Source: Deltaproteobacteria bacterium
Lineage (GTDB): Bacteria; Desulfobacterota; DAOWNY01
DNA length: 9,041 nucleotides
Direction of reading: 5' to 3'
Assembly: GCA_030642325.1 (NCBI GenBank)
Contig: DAOWNY010000066.1
Span: forward strand, 1-9,041
In this document: piece by piece, positions 1 through 5,564 of the stretch
How the letters are laid out: each line of letters starts with the position of its first letter
Numbering within the stretch: position 1 is the stretch's first letter
Program-made: the position numbers and the translations under genes
The notes under the pieces: model-generated
Seen by the model: only the letters and a program-made list of their open reading frames with translations
Database searches by the model: none
What the model was told of the DNA's origin: nothing

Positions 1-5
1 AGAAT

Positions 6-151
6 TCAAAAGCCGAAATTAAAAAAAGCATGGGCCTCCGGCAACTTACTGACTTCTTCCGGCTGAGACATCAACCGTGAAGCATCACCATAATACAGAT
101 CTTTTGCCGAACAATCAAATTTTGAAGTTGCCTGGCGGGTTCCATTCTCAT
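6..151 (-). pseudogene. Decayed four-helix-bundle (23S rRNA IVS-type) protein gene
   Basis: This appears to be the remnant of a small four-helix-bundle protein of the family first named for 23S rRNA intervening sequences (S23/IVS). On the - strand, one frame from ATG 151 (or 145) reads MEPARQLQNLIVRQK and then meets a stop at about 72. It resembles the family N-terminus, in which an IVWQK motif is usual; here W is R. A second frame, from about 107 down to the TGA at 6-8, reads AKDLYYGDASRLMSQPEEV and then SKLPEAHAFF, which resembles the family C-terminus (AxDLxYGD ... EEVSKLLxAY). The two ends overlap in different frames, and the roughly 80 residues normally between them are missing. This fits an internal deletion. 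The family match is from memory of consensus patterns, not from a search. The molecular role of the intact family is unclear. Confidence 0.5.
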
Positions 152-159
152 TCCGGCTC

Positions 160-206
160 CCTGTCTGCCGTGCCGGAGAAAAAAGGCTGAATTCCGGCTA
201 CTGAGT
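160..206. repeat. Intergenic repeat, copy 1
   Basis: Positions 185-206 match 6346-6367 at 20 of 22 bases (GGCTGAATTCCGGCTACTGA here). The preceding block CCTGTCTGCCGTGCCGG (160-176) resembles CCTGCCTGTTGCCGG at 6323-6337 at a similar distance. A short hairpin TCCGGC (152-157) / GCCGGA (172-177) overlaps it. This copy lies between the decayed IVS-type gene and the rnpB promoter. Two copies in 9 kb suggest a dispersed genomic repeat. Confidence 0.55.
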
Positions 207-237
207 TACGAAATGGCATTAAATACAAATTTATTAC

Positions 238-266
238 TTTAAAATTAATCAAGATTGTATTATACT
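238..266 (+). promoter_or_regulatory. Probable sigma-70 promoter of rnpB
   Basis: A -10 box TATACT at 261-266 lies 17 bp after TTTAAA (238-243), which matches 4 of 6 bases of the -35 consensus. The surrounding sequence is A/T rich. Transcription would begin near 272-274, at the first base of the P1 helix of RNase P RNA. The -10 is good and the -35 weak, so the call rests mainly on position. Confidence 0.5.
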
Positions 267-272
267 CAGGTT

Positions 273-673
273 GCTAAAGTAGATCAGATGATCGCTGGTC
301 CCAAAAATGGGGCGGGAGGAAAGTCCGGGCTCCGCAGGGCAGGGTGGTCGCTAACCGCGACTGGGGGCAACCCTAAGGAAAGTGCCGCAGAAAATATACC
401 GCTCGTCTCAAGATGAGTAAGGGTGAAAAGGTGAGGTAAGAGCTCACCAGTTCCGGTGGTGACATCGGAAGCTTGGTAAACCCCACCCGGAGCAAGACCA
501 AATAGGAGGACATTTCGGATTTTGTATTTATAAAATTCGATGCAAATTGCCCGTTTGAGTCCTCGGGTAGGTCGCTTGAGGTGCCGGGTAACCGGTATCC
601 TAGATGAATGATCATCACCCGCAGGAGGGTAACTGACCGCGGGGACAGAACTCGGCTTACGATCTACTTTAGC
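273..673 (+). ncRNA. rnpB: RNase P RNA (bacterial type A)
   Basis: This is the catalytic RNA of ribonuclease P, which removes the 5' leader from precursor tRNAs in the cytoplasm together with the RnpA protein. The ends are set by a perfect 13-bp P1 helix: GCTAAAGTAGATC (273-285) pairs with GATCTACTTTAGC (661-673). Family hallmarks are in the expected order: GAGGAAAGTCCGGGCTCC (317-334), GCAGGGCAGGGTGGTCGCTAA near 334-354, the AGAAAATATACCGC core at 389-402, a GAGGGTAACTGACCGCGGGG region near 623-643 that carries the GGTAA loop expected to pair with tRNA CCA, and ACAGAACTCGGCTTA near the end. Length is about 401 nt, normal for type A. The mltG gene converges from the - strand and its stop codon lies in the 3' strand of P1. 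Six T (676-681) follow P1 directly and may contribute to termination. Confidence 0.97.
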
Positions 674-1710
674 ACTTTTTTGTACTTTCTTTTGTACTTT
701 CTCGTCCTTTGGTACTTTGCCACCGCCAGATTATGTTCAGCTAAATTTCTTGAAAAATAGTGAGTTCCATTGTTTTTGGATACAAAATAGAAATATTTTG
801 ACTCCGCCGGATAAAGAGCGGCCTTTATCGCTTCCCTGCCGGGATTGGATATGGGTCCCGGAGGGAGCCCGCCTATCCGGTAGGTATTGTAAGGTGTCTT
901 TTTCAGCAAATCCTTTCTGGTTAAATTGCCGTTAAATGGACGTAAGCCGTAAATTACTGTGGGATCACTTTGCAGCCTGATCCCTTTTTTTAATCGATTA
1001 TGGAAAACTGCCGAGATGAGATATTTTTCACTATTATTGGCGGTCTCTTTTTCGATGATCGAGGCCAGGGTCACCACCTCCCTTTCCGTCAATCCCAGTT
1101 TTTTGGAACGAACGGCAAAATCTTTTGAAAAAATCGTTTGAAACCGGTTGATCATGGTGATGATAACCTCTTCCGCATACATTCCCTTTGTAAAAAAATA
1201 GGTATCCGGAAAAAGGTATCCCTCAAGATTTTTTCCCGCCATGTTCAGTCTTGTAAGAAAAAGGTGGTCAGCCACCTTTTTTATGAATACCTCCTCGTCG
1301 ACAATCCCTGTCTTATCCAGCAATGTGGCAACCTGTAAAAAATTTAAACCTTCCGGTATGGTCACCCTGCGCCTGACAACCTCCCCATTGGTCAAAACGG
1401 CTAATATCCGAAGGGGGGACATGTTGTTATTCAATTCATATTCCCCGCATTTAATTTTTGAAGTATCCCCCTTCAATTTTGCCAGCAAAGAAAATGCATT
1501 GATCTTTTCGATGATCTCCTCTTTTTTTAATTCCATGGCAACCTGAAAAAATTTGGTCCCCGGTGAGATATTTATAATTTTTACCACTCTTCCATTTCCT
1601 GTCGGGGTAGTCAGACAAAGGTAGATATGGGTAGTAAAAATAAGTGCTGCGGTCATGGAGATCAGCAGTACCTCCGGTAACAACTTTTTAAGCATTACCT
1701 GATTTCTCAA
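664..1710 (-). CDS. mltG: MltG-type endolytic murein transglycosylase
   Basis: An inner-membrane lytic transglycosylase that cleaves nascent glycan strands in peptidoglycan and is thought to terminate their elongation. The 348-residue product has one membrane anchor (about 13-33) and then the periplasmic YceG/MltG domain. Visible motifs include VTIPEG (116-121), EGYLFPDTY (163-171), ASIIEKETA (216-224, with E220 the expected catalytic glutamate), LQSDPTVIYG (246-255), and YNTYRIGGLPPGPISNPG (274-291). Length is typical. It follows ruvX by 4 nt, so the two form an operon. The TTG at 1710 has AGGA at a good distance, overlapping the ruvX end. ATG 1695 is the alternative, with a weaker site. The C-terminus (KYQRTRKYKRKYKKVLK) is very basic and partly encoded by a 12-nt tandem repeat. 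The TAG at 664-666 lies inside the rnpB P1 helix. Confidence 0.95.
   Translation of the reverse strand: MRNQVMLKKLLPEVLLISMTAALIFTTHIYLCLTTPTGNGRVVKIINISPGTKFFQVAMELKKEEIIEKINAFSLLAKLKGDTSKIKCGEYELNNNMSPLRILAVLTNGEVVRRRVTIPEGLNFLQVATLLDKTGIVDEEVFIKKVADHLFLTRLNMAGKNLEGYLFPDTYFFTKGMYAEEVIITMINRFQTIFSKDFAVRSKKLGLTEREVVTLASIIEKETANNSEKYLISAVFHNRLKKGIRLQSDPTVIYGLRPFNGNLTRKDLLKKTPYNTYRIGGLPPGPISNPGREAIKAALYPAESKYFYFVSKNNGTHYFSRNLAEHNLAVAKYQRTRKYKRKYKKVLK
678..701. repeat. 12-nt tandem repeat in the 3' end of mltG
   Basis: TTTTGTACTTTC occurs twice back to back (678-689 and 690-701), followed by a degenerate third unit to about 717 (TCGTCCTTTGGTACTTT). On the - strand it encodes the Lys/Tyr/Arg-rich tail of MltG, just upstream of its stop codon. 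The unit length is a multiple of three, so copy-number change would keep the frame. Confidence 0.7.
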
Positions 1711-1714
1711 AACG

Positions 1715-2137
1715 TCAATTCCTTTTTTGCCCCCTCATATCTAAAAAGCCTTGGAGAATCAACACCGCCGCCATTTTATCGATAACTTTTTTCCTTTTTT
1801 TTCGACTCAAATCAGCCTCTAAAAGGGTTTTTTCGGCAGCAACCGTGGACAGTCTTTCATCCCATGCACTTACCGGAACTTCAATTTTTTTTTCCATTTT
1901 TTCAACAAAAGCCATAACCATCTGGGCGCTATTTCCTCTGGAACCATCCATATTTAATGGGAGGCCGACCACAATTTCCGACACTTCGTATTGAGACACC
2001 ATGTTGGAAATCTCTTTAATATCCTCCCGCATATTTTTCCGAATCAGGGTCCCTTTGCCCTGAGCAGTCCATCCCATTTCGTCACTTACGGCAATGCCGA
2101 TTCTTTTACTGCCTATATCCAGGCCCAATATTCTCAT
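1715..2137 (-). CDS. ruvX: YqgF/RuvX-family putative pre-16S rRNA nuclease
   Basis: An RNase H-fold protein of the YqgF/RuvX family, 140 residues, close to the usual 135-145. The family is linked to maturation of the 16S rRNA 5' end, and earlier to Holliday junction resolution. Visible motifs are GLDIGSKRIGIAVSD (5-19, with the first acidic residue D7), VVGLPLNMDGSRG (about 56-68), WDERLST (about 92-98) and KKRKKVIDKMAAVLILQGFL (about 112-131), with the last acidic residue in IDKMAA. The ATG at 2137 is chosen because the family begins at MRILGLD and AAGGGG lies 7 nt upstream. The frame stays open to an ATG at 2188, which would add 17 unconserved residues. It is the first gene of the operon with mltG. 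Its upstream region carries a repeat fragment (2190-2207). Confidence 0.94.
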   Translation of the reverse strand: MRILGLDIGSKRIGIAVSDEMGWTAQGKGTLIRKNMREDIKEISNMVSQYEVSEIVVGLPLNMDGSRGNSAQMVMAFVEKMEKKIEVPVSAWDERLSTVAAEKTLLEADLSRKKRKKVIDKMAAVLILQGFLDMRGQKRN

Positions 2138-2790
2138 CTTATTACCCCTTGATTTAATTAACACCTCCCCCTTTTTTTTGCAATCCATTTTTATATCCGT
2201 TCACAGTCCAATGTCATTAACTTAAATCATGCTCCTTAATGTTGTCACATAAACAATATATACAGAATTATCATACAAAGCACTATATAAATTCTGTTTT
2301 TATCGAGTAAAAGGCGGAATTCGATTTTGCGGGAACCGGCAGCCCGGCAGGAAACGTTAAGTCCCACCCTCTACGAAGGCGGTAGTGCTGCGATTCCCCT
2401 TTGGATTCCAAGGCAATAAAAATGCCTTGCTGAATTGGGTCATTTCTGGTAATTTTATGTTTCAGGGGAGATGATGCTTATCCCTCTCCTTCCAAACAAT
2501 TAAGCAGGGTTATTCATCTGTTGTGAATATGCTTTCTTGCAACTTTTGGTTTAAAATTCCAAAAGTTCACGGCCGGCAAACGAGATGAATGGGGAATTCG
2601 GCAGGTTTATGCAATACGCCGAATAAGTCTTGCACGAAAATGCGAAGCGGACTCTATGTTGCCTCGGACAAAGAGCATAAAACAACCAATCGTAAATTCT
2701 TAACCTGCGTAGTTGCGCCTTCTTAAAATAAATCATTATATCGGCAATCTCTTGAATGAGCTTCCGTCTTAACCTCACCGAGGAGTAATC
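2138..2790. other. Gene-free stretch between divergent ruvX and selB, with hairpins
   Basis: I see no convincing gene here. It should hold the promoters of both ruvX and selB, but no good -35/-10 pair stands out. Inverted repeats that I can see: GGGAA ... GCAGC (about 2331-2343) with GCTGC ... TTCCC (about 2387-2398), closing a loop of about 43 nt; CAAGGCA (2409-2415) with TGCCTTG (2423-2429) and loop ATAAAAA; AACTTTTGG (2541-2549) with CCAAAAGTT (2559-2567); ATTCGGC (2596-2602) with GCCGAAT (2618-2624). A 93-codon ORF on the - strand (2551-2832) overlaps the selB start and has no ribosome binding site. A small RNA or a decayed dispersed repeat could explain the structure. No tRNA-Sec, with its TCA anticodon loop, is visible on either strand. 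Confidence 0.45.
2190..2207. repeat. Repeat-end fragment upstream of ruvX
   Basis: TTTATATCCGTTCACAGT matches TTTATATCTGTTCACAGT at 6836-6853 at 17 of 18 bases. At 6836 this sequence is the left end of a repeat-bounded insert, so the same repeat end appears here without the rest of the insert. It lies just upstream of the ruvX reading frame and may overlap that operon's promoter region. Confidence 0.5.
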
Positions 2791-4695
2791 GTGAAACAAA
2801 TTATTCTGGGCACCGCCGGTCATATCGACCACGGTAAAACCGCACTGGTTAAAGAGTTGACCGGGATAGACGCTGACCGGCTAAAAGAAGAAAAGGAGCG
2901 GGGAATCAGTATCGAACTCGGGTTTGCTTTTTTCACTCTACCAAGTGGCGTCCATCTGGGAATTGTTGACGTTCCGGGACACGAAAAATTTGTTAAAAAT
3001 ATGGTGGCGGGTGTCAGCGGGATAGACATTGTTGCCTTGATCATTGCTGCCGATGAAGGAGTGATGCCCCAAACCAGAGAGCATTTAGACATCTGTCACC
3101 TTTTGGGAGTTAAGGATGGACTGGTGGTGCTTACCAAGACAGACCTGGTGGACCAGGAATGGCTGGGCCTCATTAAAGAAGATGTGGGTGAATTTGTCCG
3201 GGGCAGTTTTCTGGAAAACTCCCCCATTGTAGCGGTCTCATCTGTGACCAGTGAAGGATTACCACAACTGATTGAGACTTTGGATCGAATGAGTAAAACG
3301 GTTGAAGAAAAAACTTCCGCCGGTCCATTCAGGCTACCGGTTGACAGGGTATTTACCATGAAGGGGTTTGGAACTGTAGTCACTGGTACCTCCATATCAG
3401 GCAGCATCTCGCTTGGTGATTCTGTAATGATATTACCTGAAAAGATCGAAACGAAGGTAAGAGGAATTCATGTCCATAATCAGCCGGCAGACAAAGTTAC
3501 TGCCGGATTCAGAACCGCCATCAATTTGCAGGGTTTAGAGAAATCAACCATCAAGCGGGGAGATGTTTTGGTTCTCCCCAAAACCCTGGAACCTTCATTC
3601 ATGCTGGACACGGAACTGGAATGTCTTGCAAGTGCCAAAAATATCCTGAAGAACCGTAAAAAAGTTAGGTTCCATACCGGAACCTGCGAAACTTACGGTC
3701 GGGTCATTTTGCTGGAAAGAGATGAATTAAAGCCGGGGGAAAAGGCTTTAGCCCAACTGAGACTTGAATCCCCGATAACCGCACTTTCCGGGGATAGATT
3801 CGTAATCAGAACATATTCTCCTATCCACACCATCGGAGGGGGGATCATTCTCAACCCTCATCCTAAAAAACATAAGCGGTCTGCACCTGAAACATTAAAC
3901 AATTTGAAACTTATTCAAGAAGGAGGGGGAGAAGAAGCGGCGAAGGCCTTCATATTTAATGCGGGGTGCGATGGCTTAAGTCTGAAGGAACTCAAAGCAC
4001 GAATGGATCTTTCGCCGGCCCGGCTAAATAATATATTGCAGGAACTGACTGCCAAGGGTCTGGTAATCTGCTTCAATCAAGAAACTTTCAAGGTGATACA
4101 CAGTAGCAAATTCAATCAACTGGGAGAAAAACTCATTTCCCTATTGAAAGAATACCACCTGAAATTTCCCCTGAAAACCGGGATACCCAAAGAAGAACTG
4201 CGGGAAAAATTACTTCAGATCAAGGATAATAGATTATTTGATCGAATAATCCTTGGTTTTATGGATACTGATGAAATTACTCCGGAAAAAGACAAAGTGC
4301 GTTTATCCTCTCATAGTATTGTTTTGGGAAAAGAGGACCAAGAATTACGGGACAAAATTGAGGAGATTTTCTTGGGGAGCAAACTCCAACCCCCCTCCTT
4401 TAAGGAAGCGGCTAAAAAATTGGGTGGGCAGACTTCCCAAATCAAAACCATATTCGACCTTTTGGTAGCGGAAGGAATCCTTATTAAGATTAAGGAGGAT
4501 CTCTACTTTCACAACAACGTTCTCGATGCCCTTCAAGAAAAATTTACTGCATTTCTCACCAAAAACGGAGAGATTACCACCCCCCAATTCAAAGAGATGG
4601 TCCAGGTTTCCCGTAAATATGCTATCCCCTTAATCGAGCACTTTGACAAGATCAGGCTTACCATACGGGTGGGTGAGAAACGAATCCTTCGTTGA
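2791..4695 (+). CDS. selB: Selenocysteine-specific translation elongation factor SelB
   Basis: SelB is a GTPase that carries Sec-tRNA(Sec) to the ribosome at UGA codons marked by a SECIS hairpin in the mRNA. The 634-residue product has the full architecture. GTPase motifs are GTAGHIDHGKT (7-17), RGISIELGF (37-45), DVPGHEKF (60-67) and TKTD (115-118). EF-Tu-like beta-barrel domains follow to about 340, including VFTMKGFGTVVTGT and the stretch ending FVIRTYSPIHTIGGG. From about 390 to the end lie the SelB winged-helix repeats that bind SECIS RNA, closing with SRKYAIPLIEHFD ... VGEKRILR, the usual family ending. GTG 2791 has GAGGAG 5 nt upstream and starts the conserved sequence, so the start is firm. 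No selA or selC lies beside it. Its presence implies that the genome encodes selenoproteins. Confidence 0.97.
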   Translation: MKQIILGTAGHIDHGKTALVKELTGIDADRLKEEKERGISIELGFAFFTLPSGVHLGIVDVPGHEKFVKNMVAGVSGIDIVALIIAADEGVMPQTREHLDICHLLGVKDGLVVLTKTDLVDQEWLGLIKEDVGEFVRGSFLENSPIVAVSSVTSEGLPQLIETLDRMSKTVEEKTSAGPFRLPVDRVFTMKGFGTVVTGTSISGSISLGDSVMILPEKIETKVRGIHVHNQPADKVTAGFRTAINLQGLEKSTIKRGDVLVLPKTLEPSFMLDTELECLASAKNILKNRKKVRFHTGTCETYGRVILLERDELKPGEKALAQLRLESPITALSGDRFVIRTYSPIHTIGGGIILNPHPKKHKRSAPETLNNLKLIQEGGGEEAAKAFIFNAGCDGLSLKELKARMDLSPARLNNILQELTAKGLVICFNQETFKVIHSSKFNQLGEKLISLLKEYHLKFPLKTGIPKEELREKLLQIKDNRLFDRIILGFMDTDEITPEKDKVRLSSHSIVLGKEDQELRDKIEEIFLGSKLQPPSFKEAAKKLGGQTSQIKTIFDLLVAEGILIKIKEDLYFHNNVLDALQEKFTAFLTKNGEITTPQFKEMVQVSRKYAIPLIEHFDKIRLTIRVGEKRILR

Positions 4696-4702
4696 GAAAA
4701 AT

Positions 4703-4927
4703 TTACCGAAAGTTCCGGTTTAATATTTCCTGCAAAGCTTCGTCAACGTCTTCCCCATCAGCGATCTCTTCTTGGGCTGCCGTCATTTTTTTTAGCTGTT
4801 TCAGGGCGGCAGATTGAATATTTACCCGGTTATTGAGCAGCTTAATCGCTTTATTCAGTTTTGCGACGACCACGAGAATAATCAGAACAGATAAAACAAA
4901 AATTCCTTCGGTCCAACCAATATCCAT
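4703..4927 (-). CDS. Small single-pass membrane protein of unknown function
   Basis: A 74-residue protein that I do not recognise. The N-terminus MDIGWTEG leads into one hydrophobic segment (about residues 8-23, IFVLSVLIILVVVAKL). A basic then acidic helical stretch follows, rich in Ala, Gln, Leu, Lys and Glu, which could form a short coiled coil (about 25-72). It would be anchored in the inner membrane with a short soluble tail. The gene is convincing because a perfect AAGGAGG lies 6 nt before the ATG and a TTGACA promoter lies upstream at 4986-4958. It converges on selB with only 7 bp between the stop codons, so the two transcripts probably overlap. It is divergent from the tat genes. A link to Tat is possible from position only. 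Confidence 0.8.
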   Translation of the reverse strand: MDIGWTEGIFVLSVLIILVVVAKLNKAIKLLNNRVNIQSAALKQLKKMTAAQEEIADGEDVDEALQEILNRNFR

Positions 4928-4957
4928 CTATTTCCTCCTTTCGATCGCATCTTATTT

Positions 4958-4986
4958 TTTTTATCCCTATCTCTGTGATATGTCAA
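4958..4986 (-). promoter_or_regulatory. Probable sigma-70 promoter for the small membrane protein gene
   Basis: On the - strand a perfect TTGACA (4986-4981) is followed, after 17 bp, by TAAAAA (4963-4958), a partial -10 match of 4 of 6. Transcription would start near 4951, leaving about 24 nt before the ATG at 4927, including its AAGGAGG. Confidence 0.5.
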
Positions 4987-5014
4987 TAAATTTTTAAAGT
5001 TTTACCATTTTTCA

Positions 5015-5043
5015 TTGACAACAGAAGTAAAAATCACTATATT
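5015..5043 (+). promoter_or_regulatory. Strong sigma-70-type promoter for the tat genes
   Basis: A perfect TTGACA (5015-5020), a 17-bp spacer, and TATATT (5038-5043; 5 of 6 matches) make a strong consensus promoter on the + strand. Start of transcription would be near 5050, giving a leader of about 220 nt before the TatA/B start codon at 5274. The leader holds no obvious ORF. It ends with a hairpin: CAAAATTTCC (5221-5230) pairs with GGAATTTTG (5243-5251) with one bulged base, just before the ribosome binding site. No known riboswitch was recognised. The -35 lies 28 bp from the divergent TTGACA at 4981-4986. Confidence 0.65.
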
Positions 5044-5273
5044 TATCAAAAATTATAGCTAGTTATTTGGTTTAACGACAAGGGTGCCTGAAAAAAATTG
5101 CTCCAGATGTAAGCATCCATCCGGCCGGAAAACGGTTTATGGCTAATTCTCAACCATTGCCGATTATAAGTTACTTAATTGATTCTACACAAACAACCAA
5201 TAAAAAAATATAAAGATAATCAAAATTTCCCCTGAAAAGTAAGGAATTTTGATATTTGTCCCCAGGTAAAATT

Positions 5274-5564
5274 ATGTTCGGAATTGGCATGCCGGAATTG
5301 ATCCTTATCCTCATAGTTGCCCTGATTATAATCGGGCCCAAAAAATTGCCCGATTTTGCCAAATCTCTGGGGAGGGCACTTGGTGAATTCAGAAAAACAA
5401 CCAATGGGATAAAAGAATCTCTGGAGATGGACCCCCCCCAGGAAGACAGTAAAAAATCGAAGGATGCTAAGGGCGAAGAAGCTCCGGCAATGGTAACGGA
5501 TGAAGATGATGAAAAAAAGGGAGAGAAAAAAACTCACTTAACAGGTAAAGAGGATGACCACTGA
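5274..5564 (+). CDS. tatA: Sec-independent protein translocase subunit, TatA/TatB family
   Basis: A 96-residue component of the twin-arginine translocase, which exports folded proteins across the inner membrane. It begins MFGIGMPELILILIVALII, a short N-terminal membrane helix, followed by GPKKLPDFAKSLGRALGEFRK, the family's hinge and amphipathic helix. The acidic, Lys-rich C-terminal tail (about 50-96) is low complexity. Features are mixed: the Glu in the PELI motif and GPxxLP are TatB-like, whereas LGRALGEFRK is common in TatA proteins. Either a dual-function subunit or a TatB is possible. The ATG at 5274 is preferred because the family starts at MFGIG and AGGT lies 7 nt upstream; an upstream TTG (5256) would add six residues. 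Its last 11 bases overlap tatC, so the two are translationally coupled. Confidence 0.93.
   Translation: MFGIGMPELILILIVALIIIGPKKLPDFAKSLGRALGEFRKTTNGIKESLEMDPPQEDSKKSKDAKGEEAPAMVTDEDDEKKGEKKTHLTGKEDDH

Noticed and set aside
373..618. An 81-codon - strand ORF across rnpB
   Set aside because: It is antisense to the RNase P RNA, whose structure explains the sequence.
717..1546. Several + strand ORFs of 60-101 codons opposite mltG
   Set aside because: They are antisense shadows of mltG, without start signals or family resemblance.
2190..2790. tRNA-Sec (selC), 6S RNA or SRP RNA next to selB
   Set aside because: No 8-bp acceptor stem with a TCA anticodon loop, no GGAAGGAAGCAGC-type SRP tip and no clear 6S bubble could be found by eye on either strand.
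2551..2832. A 93-codon ORF on the - strand before selB
   Set aside because: It overlaps the firm selB start, has no ribosome binding site, and its composition does not look like a native protein. It was kept only as part of a possible repeat.
2820..3407. - strand ORFs of 90 and 103 codons within selB
   Set aside because: They lie antisense to the conserved GTPase domain and have no independent support.
5171..5537. - strand ORFs of 77 and 105 codons opposite the tat leader and TatA/B gene
   Set aside because: They overlap the clearly conserved TatA/B coding sequence in antisense.
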